64,000 nucleotides of DNA from Streptomyces thinghirensis (lineage in GTDB: Bacteria > Actinomycetota > Actinomycetia > Streptomycetales > Streptomycetaceae). The notes under the pieces were generated by a model. The model did no database searches, was not told the DNA's origin, and was given only the letters and a program-made list of their open reading frames with translations. The translations under genes were made by a program, and so were the position numbers. Shown here one piece after another: positions 51,265 through 61,110 of this stretch. Position 1 is the stretch's first letter; every line of letters starts with the position of its first letter. The stretch is from positions 1-64,000 of the forward strand of contig JAKFGP010000032.1 in NCBI GenBank assembly GCA_021502835.1. The letters run 5' to 3'.

Positions 51265-52769
51265 TCGTCGTCCAGGCGCCGACGTGCACCCGGTCGCCGT
51301 CCTGGAGCGGCACCGGCACGAAGGGCTGGATCGGCTCGTCGCCGCCGTTGACCGTCGTGCCGTTCGTCGAGTTCTGGTCGACGACCGCCCAGCTGCCGTC
51401 CGGTTGCTGCACCAGCACCGCGTGCTGGTGCGAGACGCCGGGGTCCTCCGGCGGCACCGCCAGGTCGATGTCCGGGGTGTCGCCGGTGGAGTGCCGGCGG
51501 CGGCCGATCGTGAACTGGTTGCCGGTGAGCGTGCGCTGCTGCTCGGGCGAGTACGCGGGCAGGTTCAGGCCCGCGGCCTCGGGACCGGAACGCTGCATCA
51601 TCGCCATGAAGTAGTCGCGGTCCGGCCCGATCGTCGCCGTCCAGGTCGTCGGCTGCTGGGGCCGCTGCGGCTGCTGGGGCTGCTGGGGGAACCCGTAGCC
51701 GCCGCCCGGTGAGGGCGGCGGGGCCTGGGTGGCGCCGGGCTGCGGGTAGCCGTAGCCGTTGCCCTGGGCCGGGCTCGGGCCGCCCGGTCCGCCCCTGTCC
51801 GGTGGACGACGGCGGGGAGAGCACCCAGTCGTCGTCACCGCCGCCGAAGGACGGGCCGCCCTGCTGCGGGCGGTTGGTCTCCTGCGGGAAGGCGGGCGGG
51901 GCCGGCGGGCCGGACTGCTGGTACGCCTGCAGGGCACCCCCGGCCCACCGGGGCCGGGTGGCGGCGGAACCGGCCGCGACGGGTCGGCACCGAAACCGGG
52001 CGGGGCGGCGGGCCGCCGGGGCCACCGGGACCGCCGGGACGGTGCGGGCCACCGGGACCCTGCGGGCCGCCGGGACGGTGCGGGCCACCGGGACCCTGCG
52101 GGCCACCGGGACTCTGCGGGCCGCCGGGGCCTTGCGGGCCACCAGGACCACCGGGGCCACCAGGGCCGCCGGGGTTGAAGGGACCGGAGGGACCACTCGG
52201 GCCGCCCGGAGCACCGGGACCCTGACCACCGGGACCACTGCCGGGCCCACCCGGACCACCGGGACCACTGCCGGGGCCACCCGGACCACCGGGACCCCTG
52301 CCCTGGCCGCCCGGACCACCCGGCCCCGACGGGCCGCCGCCGAAGGGGCGGTCCCGGCGGGATCGGCTCGGCGGGGCGAGTTCATCTGGGACGGGCGGGA
52401 GCCCTGGTAGTCGTACGAGTCACCACCGCCGTACGACGGTCCCGCAGGCGGCTGCTGGAAGTGCGGCGCCGGACCACCGGGCGCCGGCGGACGCGGCGCG
52501 GCCGGGGTGTACGAGGTGGCGGTGTTGGTGAGGAAGTTCCACCGGCACTCCTCGCAGAACGGCGCCGCGCCCTCACGCGGCGTGCGGCACTGCGGGCACA
52601 GCTGCGGTTCGGCACCGGGGCCACCGGGACCGCCGGGCGGCGGGAAGCCGTAGCCGCCGCCCGGGGGCGGAGGCGGGGAGGGGGCGCGCACGGCACCGGC
52701 CATGCGGTGACCGCAGACCTCGCACCAGTCGTCGGAACCCGACTGGTGTCCGTTCGGGCAGGTCGGCAT
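51245..52769 (-). CDS. FHA-domain protein with zinc ribbons and collagen-like repeats
   Basis: About 508 residues, last gene of the PknG-type operon. Two N-terminal zinc ribbons ([37 protein letters not shown]) precede a very long Gly/Pro-rich region whose core (about 52010-52330) is collagen-like, with units such as [17 protein letters not shown] second low-complexity region ([19 protein letters not shown]) leads to the C-terminal FHA domain: [55 protein letters not shown] and [20 protein letters not shown]. The Gly-Arg, Ser-x-x-His and STNGT residues for phosphothreonine binding are all present. It should read phosphorylation by the operon's kinase, much as GarA does for mycobacterial PknG. 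Indels are frequent in the repeats. Confidence 0.87.
52010..52330. repeat. Gly-Pro collagen-like coding repeat
   Basis: Short units based on CCACCGGGACC/GCCACCGG recur across about 320 bp inside the FHA gene, with periods of 9, 24 and 30 bp. On the coding strand they give Gly-Pro-Gly-Gly-Pro runs. Confidence 0.8.
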
Positions 52770-52816
52770 GTCGGAGCTTCCCCCTCTTGCGGGCTTGTGG
52801 AGTGTGTTGTCCTGCG

Positions 52817-54164
52817 TCACTTCTTTACACGAACAGTCTTTGTCGACCGAGTCTCGAGAGTCATCTCGTCGGCCTCCTCGACCTTCGCTTTCAGTCGCAC
52901 AGTACCTTCCGCCGCGTCGACGACGTCCACCACCTTCGCGAGCAGTTTCGCGGTATCCGCGTTTCCGGAGGCTCCGGCGGGCTGAACCGCACGGCCCAGT
53001 TTGGCCGTTGCTCCGTCGAAGTCTCCCGCTTTGCGCAGATCGAGCCCTTGTTGGATGGCCTGTGCCAGTTCGGCCTGCCCGGTGTAGTGGGCCACTTGTG
53101 GGTTGATCGACGTGGAGGCGGCCATGTCGTCCGTCCACACGGCCCGTACGAGACCCTGCGCGCCGAGGTTCTGGACGCTGCCGTCGGGCTCCGGGATGAC
53201 CAGGGGAGACGCGGGCGGCCAGCATCTCCTGGCCGAGGTTCGCGGCCGGTACCTGCACGCAGACGTGGTAGTCACGGGACTCGTCGCCCCAGGAACCGGT
53301 GGGGTAGTCCCCGGCCCGCGGGCCCGCCTCGGTGCGGCGGCCGGTCAGCTCCTCGACCGTGGGGGCGACCTGCTTGACGAACTTCACCGTGGTGCCGACC
53401 GGGGTCCACAGGCGCAGGGCGACGTCCGCGACCTCCTTGCCCATGGCCGTCTCCATCATCCGCGTGAAGTCGGCGGCGAGGCCGGCCGGGTCGGCGACGA
53501 TGTCGGCGGTGCCGAGCATGGCGGAGGCGATGCCTGTGACTTCTTTCACTTCCCAGTCGGTGCCCACGCCCCGGGCGTCACAGGTGAATCGCCCGGCGCA
53601 GGAGTCGAGCGCCGCCTTGAGGTCTTCCGGCGACTCGTGCTCGTTGCGGCCGTCGGTGAGCAGGATGCCGTGCCGGATGGCGACGTCCGCCGTGGACAGC
53701 AGCCGGTCGGCCAGCCGGAGCCAGGTGCCGATGGCGGTGCCGCCGCCCGCGCTCAGTTTGCGCAGCGCCTGCTTGGCCTGCTCCCGGGTGGTGGCGTCGG
53801 CGACCGCGAGCCGGCCGCCGCCCGGGTAGACCTCCTTGGCGACGTGCGTGCCGCCGACCACCGCGAAGTGCACGCCGTCGCGCAGGGTGTCGATCGCGGC
53901 GGACGTCGCGTCGCGGGCGTTGCGCATCTTGGTCGGCGGGTAGTCCATCGAACCCGAGCAGTCGACCATCACCGCCACGGCCGCGGACGGACCCTGGCCC
54001 GGCGAGTACAGGTGGGGCGCGGCGACCGCGCTCCCGATCGTGCCGCCGCCGGTCGCGGTGACCGTCACGATGGCGTTGACCTCACGGCCGCCCTCGGGCA
54101 GGTACTCGTTCTGGTAGACGTCCACCGAGAACTGCGGCACGTTCGATTTCGAGAAATTGGCCAT
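52817..54164 (-). CDS. VWA-domain protein of the PknG-type operon
   Basis: Soluble von Willebrand factor A protein of about 448 residues with no signal peptide. It starts MANFSKSNVPQFSVDVYQNE and EGGREVNAIVTVTATGG. The MIDAS is complete: VAVMVDCSGSMDYPPTKMRN, then LSAGGGTAIGTWLRLADRLL (the Thr) and GILLTDGRNEHESPEDLKAA (the Asp). SCAGRFTCDARGVGTDWEVK follows, then a beta-rich part with LRLWTPVGTTVKFVKQVAPT. A C-terminal helical region (AELAQAIQQGLDLRKAGDFD, TAKLLAKVVDVVDAAEGTVR) may be TPR-like. One indel lies near 53207. It is 47 bp upstream of the FHA gene. Probably a metal-dependent scaffold in the signalling complex. Confidence 0.88.
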
Positions 54165-54188
54165 GCCGGATCGCATCCCCCTCTACGT

Positions 54189-54204
54189 CCCCACGGTGGT
54201 GGGG
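54189..54204. terminator. Small hairpin between phosphatase and VWA genes
   Basis: CCCCAC-GGTG-GTGGGG, a perfect 6-bp stem and 4-nt loop in the 126-bp gap, the widest gap of the operon. It could attenuate transcription or stabilise the transcript end. Confidence 0.4.
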
Positions 54205-54290
54205 TGTCTGGCTGCCGGCGCGGGCCGCCCCCTGCGACCCGCGAGACCACCCCGCGCCCCGTACCCGTACCTGTACCCGCGCGATGGCTC

Positions 54291-55703
54291 TCAGGCCGAT
54301 CCTGCCCCCTGCGGCGGGGCCGGGAACGGCAGGAGGGCCACTTTACGTTGTCGTGGCCCCCGCCGTCCAGGGCGTGACCGACCAGGGACGCGGGCGCTGT
54401 GCAGCGGGCGCGCGGCGGCGTCGAGGGGCATGGCCTCGGCCATCTCCTCCGCCGACTCGGCGTAGTTCCACAGGCCGTCCGTGCAGACCACGACCACACC
54501 CGGGCGGTCCGGCTTGAAGGACGCGGTGTGCGGCTCCAGTTCGTAGGCGTCGGCGCCGAGCCAGCCGGTGATCGCGTGGGCGCGCTCGTCGGCGTACGCC
54601 TCGGCCTCGCTCATCAGGCCGGCCGCGACCATCTGCGCGGCCCACGAGTCGTCCTCGGTGAGCCGGGCGGGTGGGGTGCTCCGGTCGACCGGCACCCAGT
54701 AGACGCGGCTGTCGCCGACCCAGCCGACGACCAGCAGGCCCGAGGCCACCACGGCGCCGACCAGGGTGCAGGCGGGGCGCGTTCTGGTGCGGGGCCTGCT
54801 CGCGGGCGGTGGCGGGTTCGTCCGCCAGCGCGTTGACGGCGTGCGAGGCGGCGAGGATGGCGTCGTGCATGGCCTGCTGCGGGTGCGTGCCCCGCGGCAG
54901 AGCGGTGAGCAGCGACTCGCCGGCCGCCCGGGACGCGGCGAGCGAGGCGTCGTCGGGGCGGGTCGCGGAGGACACGCCGTCGCAGACGATCGCCACGGTC
55001 GCGGGCGTGCCGTCGGGCAGCGCGGCGCAGCCGACGGAGAACGCGTCCTCGTTGCGGTGATGGCGCAGACCGCGGTCGCTGACCGCGGCGACGGGCCCGA
55101 CTCCTGCTCCATATGGTCGCGTTCGCGGGGCTGGGCGTGCCCGCAGTTCTCGCAGTAGCCGTCGTCGTCGACCCGGCCCGCGCGGCAGGCCACGCACACC
55201 TTGGCGCCCGCGTGGTGCCGGTTCCGCCGGTCCGGCGGGGCCTGCGGCTCGGTCGCCAGTCGCGGGTCGGGCGCCTGGAGCGGGTACTCCTCGGGCTCCC
55301 GCGGCCGGTCGGGACGGTCGAACCGCACGCCGGGCGCGGGTGACTCCGGCGGCGCCGCCGGCATCGGCGGTGCGGCCGGTGGGGTCGGCGGTGCGGCCGG
55401 TGGGGTCGGCGGCGGCGGGGGAGCCGCCGCGAGTCGGTGCCCGGCACCTCGGCCGCCGCGTGCAGCGGGGCGGGCCGGCCGGAGCCGTCCGAGTCCCGGG
55501 CCACGGGCCAGTCCACGCCGTCCGGCGGTGAGGACGGCGCGGGCACCGAGTCGCCGTTCATGGCGATCGTCGGGCTGTCGTCGGGCCGCGCGGGCACTGC
55601 GGACAGGTCGTATCCGCACGCACCGCAGAAGCGGTCGCCCGACTCGAGGTTCCTCGCAGCTCGGGCACTTCGACACAGCGGCCTGCTGGGGCATCTGCGA
55701 CAT
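54291..55703 (-). CDS. PP2C-family Ser/Thr phosphatase with N-terminal zinc ribbon
   Basis: About 470 residues. The N-terminus, repaired near 55650, is a zinc ribbon (CPSCEEP ... FCGACGYDL), followed by a Pro-rich linker with PPTPPAAPPTP repeats and a second Cys pair (CVACRAGRVDDDGYCENCGH). The catalytic domain has all PP2C motifs: RHHRNEDAFSVG, VAIVCDGVSSATRPDDASLA, VGWVGDSRVYWVPVDRS, LTEDDSWAAQMVAAGLMSEA, VVVVCTDGLWNYAESAEEMA and GGHDNVTVALLPF after repair near 54360. The acidic metal ligands are intact. Its start lies three bases after the pknG stop, so it is almost certainly the cognate phosphatase. Confidence 0.9.
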   Translation of the reverse strand: MSQMPQQAAVSKCPSCEEPRVGRPLLRCVRIRPVRSARAARRQPDDRHERRLGARAVLTAGRRGLARGPGLGRLRPARPAARGGRGAGHRLAAAPPPPPTPPAAPPTPPAAPPMPAAPPESPAPGVRFDRPDRPREPEEYPLQAPDPRLATEPQAPPDRRNRHHAGAKVCVACRAGRVDDDGYCENCGHAQPRERDHMEQESGPSPRSATAVCAITATRTRSPSAAPRCPTARPRPWRSSATACPPRPAPTTPRSPRPGRPASRCSPLCRGARTRSRPCTTPSSPPRTPSTRWRTNPPPPASRPRTRTRPACTLVGAVVASGLLVVGWVGDSRVYWVPVDRSTPPARLTEDDSWAAQMVAAGLMSEAEAYADERAHAITGWLGADAYELEPHTASFKPDRPGVVVVCTDGLWNYAESAEEMAEAMPLDAAARPLHSARVPGRSRPGRRGPRQRKVALLPFPAPPQGAGSA

Positions 55704-55706
55704 CAA

Positions 55707-58532
55707 CTACACCCACGTCCGGGGGCGGCAACGATTGGCACGTTCCACCAGGTCGATCCTCTACCTCGCCGCCCCGCGCCAGCCGAGCCAGCGTGCGGTA
55801 CGAACGCTCCAGGCCGAAGCGCAGGCCGCGTTCGTCCAGGCCGCTGCCGAGCAGCGTCCGTCCCCCGGCGGCGGGCGGGACGGAACCCTGACCTCCGGAG
55901 AGTACCCAGTCCAGCGCGCAGCCGAGGACCTCGGCCGACAGCTGCTCGCGCCGCGCCGGATCCAGACCGTACACGTCCAGCGCCTCGACCTGCCGCGCGG
56001 CGGCGACCAGATCGTCCAGGAACGCCACGTCACCCGCGCCCGCGTGCGCTGCCGCAGCCGTGCCCGTACGGCCGCGACGCGCGCGGCCGTGCAGTGTATG
56101 GACGACTCGGTACCGACTCCAGCGTCCGTACGGCACCGGCCCGGTCACCGCCGGCGAGCTGCACGCGGGCCAGCCCGAACGCCGCGCTCACATGGCTCCG
56201 GGTCCGGACGACCACACGGGCGGTAGTACTCGGCGGCGTTGTCGAGCTGCCCCAGCACCTCCGCGCACAGGCCGAGCGCGAGCTTGGGCGCGATCTCGCC
56301 CGGGAAGGCGTCGTAGACGGCGTCGAAGGCCAGCGCGGCGACCTCGTGATCCCCGGTCACCAGTGCGGCCAGTCCCCGGTACCAGACCACCCGCGGGGTC
56401 GTCGGGCTGCTCGCCTTCCAGGGTCTCCAGGGCCGTCAGCGCGCCGGGCGCGTCACCGTTCTCCAGCCGCGCCCGGATCTGCCGCAGCCGGATCTCGGTC
56501 GACGGCGCGGCGCGGCGGCCAGCGCGGTCAGCAGCTCAGCCGGCGCGGACGCCCATGAGGCCCGCCAGGAAGCCGCGTTGGGGTCGCCCGCGTCGACCCG
56601 GGGTACCGGCAGGGCGAAGGCGGCGGTGGGCGCGTCGGCCGACTTGACCAGGCCGGAGACGCCGGCGTCGAGCCCGCCGGGCCCGCCGACGGCGCCGGGG
56701 TCCGCCGACGGCGCCGGGGTCCGCCGGCACCGTGGACACCGCCAGGTCCGCCGGCCTCGCCGACCGAACTCACCGCACCCGGCAGCCCGGCGCTCGCGCC
56801 CGCTCCGCCGGCCGGTCCGGTACTCGTGCCCGGCCCGCCAGAGCGCGCCGTAGCCCGTTCCCGCCCCGCCCGGTGCACCGACCCCCGTGCCCGTCCCGCC
56901 CGGCGCCCGACCGCCGCGCTCGTCCCGCCCGGCAACGCGGGGCCGTTGCCCGCGCCGCCCGGCCCCCAGCGCCGGAGCCGAGGCGGAGCCGCGCCTCCTC
57001 GTACCCGGCACCCGGGCTCCCAGCCGCGACACGTCGCCGTCCAGCCGCCGGAACAACTCCGTGTCCGTCACCTGATCTCCGGGCCGAACAGCGTGGACAC
57101 GGCGGGCCGGGCGCGGCCCGTCTGGAGCGAGACCACTTCGCGCAGCACGCCCGTCAGCTGCTCCGCCATCTCCTGCGCGGAGGCGAACCGGCGGGCCGGA
57201 TCCGGGTCGGTGGCGCGCACCAGCAGCCGGTAGAACGACTCGTACCGCCTGAAGACGTCGATGGTGTCCGGGTCCGGCAGGGAGTCGGCGTAGACGTTGG
57301 TGTAGCCCTGGAAGTCGAACGTCAGCACGGCGAGGGTGCGGCCGACGGTGTACAGGTCGGACGCCACCGACGGGCCGACGTCGGCGACCTCCGGCGCCTG
57401 GTAGCCCACCGTGCCGTAGATGGCCGACTCCTCGTCGTCCATCCGGCGTACCGCGCCCATGTCGATCAGCTTGAGCTGGTCCTCGGTCTGGATGGCGTTG
57501 TCGACCTTGAAGTCGCAGTAGAGCAGGTTGCGGCTGTGCAGGTGGCCCAGCGCCTCCAGCGCCTCGATGCCGTACGCGCAGGCCTGCTCGACCGGCAGCG
57601 GGTCGCGTCTGCCCTCGGGGGAGCGCCGCGCGTTGGCGATCTCCTTCAGCGACTTGCCGCCGACGTACTCCATGACGATGTAGCCGTCCAGCGAGCCCGT
57701 CCGCTGGTCGAGGTGCTCGACGAAGTTGTAGATCCGCACGATGTTGGCGTGCTCGATCTCGGCGAGGAACCGGCGCTCGGAGATGGCCGCCGCCATCGCG
57801 TCCTGGTCGCCGGTGTCCAGCAGGCCCTTGAGGACCACCCAGCGGTCGGAGACCGCCCTTGTCCACGGCGAGGTAGATCCAGCCGAGCCCGCCGTGCGCG
57901 AGGCAGCCCACCACCTCGTACTGGCCGTGCACGACGTCCCCGGCCTTCAGCTTGGGCACGAACGAGTACGGGTGGCCGCACGGGTGCAGAAGCCCTCCGT
58001 GCGCCCGGGCCGCTCCCCGCGCGCCCCGCCCGACCTTGCGCCCCGCAGTCCGAGCGCGAGCAGAACCGCTTCCGCTCGGGCACCTCCGGGTTGTCCAGGA
58101 CCATCGCGCGGGTCGGGCCGCGGGATCGCCGGGACCTCGACCAGGCCGGCGCCGAGACGTCCGCGCGCGGAGGAACCGGCAGGGGAACCCGAGCTGCGCA
58201 CCGACACCGACCGGCCTGTCGAGCGTCCCGACACCGACCGCGACAGCCGTCCCGACACCGAACGCCGAGACCTCGACGAGGCGCGACGACTGCGACGACG
58301 TACGCGAACTGCGGCCGCTGGACCGCGAACTGCCGCTGCCCGCCGAACCGCGCGATCCGCGTGAGCCCCGGCCGCCGCCACCGGTGACCCCGGTCGGCGT
58401 CGAGCCCACCATGCCGTTGGAGGCGACGACCGGCGCGAGACCGCACGTGTCGCAGTACAGCTCGCCGCCGCCCATGTCCTCGTAGGTCCCGCCGCAGCCG
58501 GGACGCTGACACGTCCGCTGTGCCTCACTCAT
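55707..58532 (-). CDS. pknG: PknG-like Ser/Thr protein kinase with C-terminal TPR domain
   Basis: About 940 residues. N-terminal Cys motifs (CQRPGCGG, YCDTCGLAP; CGHPYSFVPKLKAGDVVHGQ) correspond to the rubredoxin-like redox region of PknG. A long Ser/Arg-rich disordered stretch lies between. Kinase domain: VVGCLAHGGLGWIYLAVDK, VVLKGLLD (Lys), YIVMEYVGGKSLKEIANARR, LLYCDFKVDNAIQTEDQLKL with catalytic Asp, LIDMGAVRRM and YGTVGYQAPEVADVGPSVAS. A disordered linker precedes the TPR part: VVWYRGLAALVTGDHEVAAL, IAPKLALGLCAEVLGQLDNA, SHVSAAFGLARVQLAGGDRA. The end, IDLVERANRCRPRTWV, stops at 55707. It overlaps the upstream coiled-coil gene by 8 bp. Linker and TPR segments hold many indels. Confidence 0.9.
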
Positions 58533-59938
58533 GACACTGCCTCCCCCTATGGAGTGTCGTTCCGGATCCTGCCGGGGTCGCGGGGCCTGCCCTGTCGCTC
58601 ACGCGCCGGGCCCCGTCCGGTCCACCGGCCCGCCCCTGACCGGGCACGCGCGGGGCGGAGCCGAGCAGGTCGGCCGCCGCGTGCTGGTAGCGCAGCACGG
58701 CCTGCTCGGCTACGCGCAGGTCGCAGGGCGCGCTCCACAGCATGCGGCGCGCCTTCTCGTACTTCTCGGCCAGCTCGGGATCTCTCGGCGTAGCCGAAGC
58801 CGGGCCCACCTTCGCCTTGTACGCGTCGAGCCGGCCGCGCAGCTCCGCGCGGACCGCCAGCGGCGCGGTGACCGCCGTCAGCGACTCGCGGGCGCGCAGC
58901 AGCTCGTCCTCCGCCTTCTCCTCCAGGGACTCCGGGAGCGGGGACAGGCGGTGCCACTGCGCGTGTCTGCGGTACTCGGCGGCCGCCGCCAGCTGCTCCT
59001 GCAGCACCGTCGGCGGCCCGCTGACGACCGGCACCTCCGTCGCGGCGATCTTCGCCAGCACCTCGCCGCGCGCGGTGCGGGCCTCGGCAGTGTGCGGTCC
59101 GCGCGGGAGAGTATGTCCCGCAGGGACACGATCCGGCGCTCCGCGTCCTGGCGCACCGTCAGTACGGCGTCGATCTCGCGGCGCACGTCCTCCAGGGCGC
59201 GCGCCTCCCGGTCGTACACCGTGGTGTCGGGCCGGCCGCCGCCCGGCGCGGAACTGCCCTCGGCGGGCAGCCAGAAGGCGAGCGGGTCGGACACCACCCG
59301 CTCGCGCAGCTTCGTCAGGGTGCGGGTGATCCGCTCCAGGTCGTCGCCGGCCGGGTGCTCGCCGGGGCGGACGCCCACGGAGTGCGCGAGGCGGCGGGTG
59401 CGCTGGAGCTCGGCGGCGAGTAAATCGATCCGCGCGGGCAGCGCCGACCACACCGCGTCGGCGGCGACCACCATGTCGAGGGAGGTCGCGTAGAGCTGGT
59501 TCATCCGGTCGACCAGGGTCGCCAGCGAGTAGCGCTCGCTGAGCCGGCCCGGACCGCCGTCCAGGGTGGGCGCGGCGGCCGTGGCGGTGGCGCCGCCGGA
59601 GCCACCGTGACGGCCTCGCCGCGCAGCAGTTCGGTCAGCTCGGCCAGGTCCTCACGGCTGGACCAGCGGCACCGGGAGCGGATCTCCCGTGCCGTGCGCA
59701 GCGCGCCCGTGTACGCGTCGAAGTAGGCCCACAGCAGCGTGATCGACGCCTCCGCGGCGGCCCAGCGCTCGCCGGTCACCCCGGTGAGCTCGGCGCCTTC
59801 GAGGAGTCTGCGGCCCGCGTGGTCCTGGAGGGAGAGGAGCGAGGTCTCGACCGCCTCGTGCTCCGCGCCGAGCCGCGCCAGCGCACGGTCCACCTCGTCC
59901 CGGTCCATCACCGGCCCGGTGGGTCCCGTGTCGCCCAT
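58525..59938 (-). CDS. Coiled-coil protein of unknown function in the PknG-type operon
   Basis: About 470 residues, highly charged and helical, with no signal peptide or membrane segment. It starts MGDTGPTGPVMDRDEVDRAL. Helical segments: EHEAVETSLLSLQDHAGRRL, EASITLLWAYFDAYTGALRT, RIDLLAAELQRTRRLAHSVG, ERITRTLTKLRERVVSDPLA and YDREARALEDVRREIDAVLT. DAERRIVSLRDILSRADRTL and AEKYEKARRMLWSAPCDLRV follow. A Pro-rich linker interrupts it near 59570. The pattern of long amphipathic helices suggests a dimeric or scaffold coiled coil. I do not recognise a family. It lies between the substrate-binding protein and pknG, a position empty in the mycobacterial operon as I recall it. Indels lie near 59555, 59090 and 58795. 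Confidence 0.82.
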
Positions 59939-59997
59939 CGATCACCCCTCGCTGTCGCGGACTTGTGCGTGCTCTTTCCCTGCGCTGCGGCGGTCGT

Positions 59998-61048
59998 TCA
60001 GTTCTCGCGCAGATACTGCGGGGGCGGCGGCTCCGACTTCCTCGAGTCGTCCCCCATGGTCTCCGACAGCCATTCGTCGTACGAGTGCTGCCAGCCCTCG
60101 GCCTTGTCCGCGCGCCACTCCACCAGGATCTGGTTGACCCGGCGTACCAGATCGTCGGCGTCCTTCTTCATCGCCACGCCGTAGTACTCGGTGGTGAAGG
60201 CGTCGCCCTGCAGTTCGACCGTCGGGTCCTGCGCGGCCTGGCTCGCGGCGAGCGCGCCGTCGGTGACCACCGCGTCGGCCTCGCCGAGCTGGAGCCGTAC
60301 CAGGCAGTCGAGTTGGTTGGGCACGGTGGTGCTCAGGTCGGCGTCGGCGGACAGCTTGCCGTCCTGCTGGTCCTGCCCAGTGTGCTGAACGCCGTCGAAC
60401 CCGCCGCCGTGCAGATCCTCTTGCCGGCGAGCGTGTCGTTGTAGCCGGTGATGGCCGAGGACTTGGGCGCGAGAACCTGCTGGCCGGTCTCGAAGTAGGG
60501 CGCGGAGAAGGCGACGTCCTGTATGCGGTCGCAGTTGATGGTCATCGTGCGGACCACCATGTCGACCCGGCCGTCCTGGATCGCGGGTATGCGCTGGTCG
60601 GTGGGGATCGCCTTGAACTGCACGGCGCCCGGGTCGCCCAGGATGTCCTCCGCGATGCAGGTGCACCAGGTCGATGTCAAAGCCCTCCAGCTCGGCGTCC
60701 CCGCCGCTGTTCGGGTCGCGGTAGCCCCAGCGGTAGCTGTTCTGGTCGACGCCGACGATCAGCTTGCGCTTCGCGCCCTCGCGGCTCTGGATCTCGTCGA
60801 TGGTGGGGCCGTCGGCGTCGTCCGGGGACAGCGTCTGCTTCTCCGGGTCCGTGCACTCCTCGGCCGCGCGCCTGGCTGCCGTGGGCCACCCCGTGGCCGG
60901 CGGTGCCGGTGCCCGAGCCGCCGGTCTCGCCGTGCGAGCGGACCACCGGCAGGAGCAGGGCGAAGAGCACGGCGAGGGAGCAGGCGAAGGCCATCGCCCC
61001 CACACCGCCCCAACCCCTCAGTCCGGCCCGCAGCCGTCGTGCACGCAT
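59998..61048 (-). CDS. glnH: Membrane-anchored amino-acid-binding protein, GlnH-like
   Basis: Solute-binding protein of family 3 (amino acids), about 350 residues. The N-terminal anchor (GVGAMAFACSLAVLFALLLP) could be a lipoprotein signal at the Cys or an uncleaved helix. The fold has KRKLIVGVDQNSYRWGYRDP, ELEGFDIDLVRCIAEDILGD, IPAIQDGRVDMVVRTMTINC (the Arg contacts the ligand carboxylate), DVAFSAPYFETGQQVLAPKS, EADAVVTDGALAASQAAQDP and RVNQILVEWRADKAEGWQHS. ABC permease and ATPase genes are absent, which points to sensing and not transport, as for mycobacterial GlnH. AAGGAGGCG precedes the ATG at 61048. Indels lie near 60878, 60668 and 60375. Confidence 0.87.
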
Positions 61049-61110
61049 CCTCGCGCCTCCTTCCACACGGGTGCCCCTCCCCGCCCGTCCGCCGGGGCCC
61101 GCGCCCCGCT

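Noticed and set aside
52010..52330. Possible CRISPR-like or satellite repeat array
   Set aside because: The units vary in length, have no conserved spacer pattern and encode in-frame Gly-Pro repeats of the FHA protein.
59998..61048. An amino acid ABC importer
   Set aside because: Only the binding protein is present. No permease or ATPase gene is adjacent; the neighbours are GlnX- and PknG-like signalling genes.
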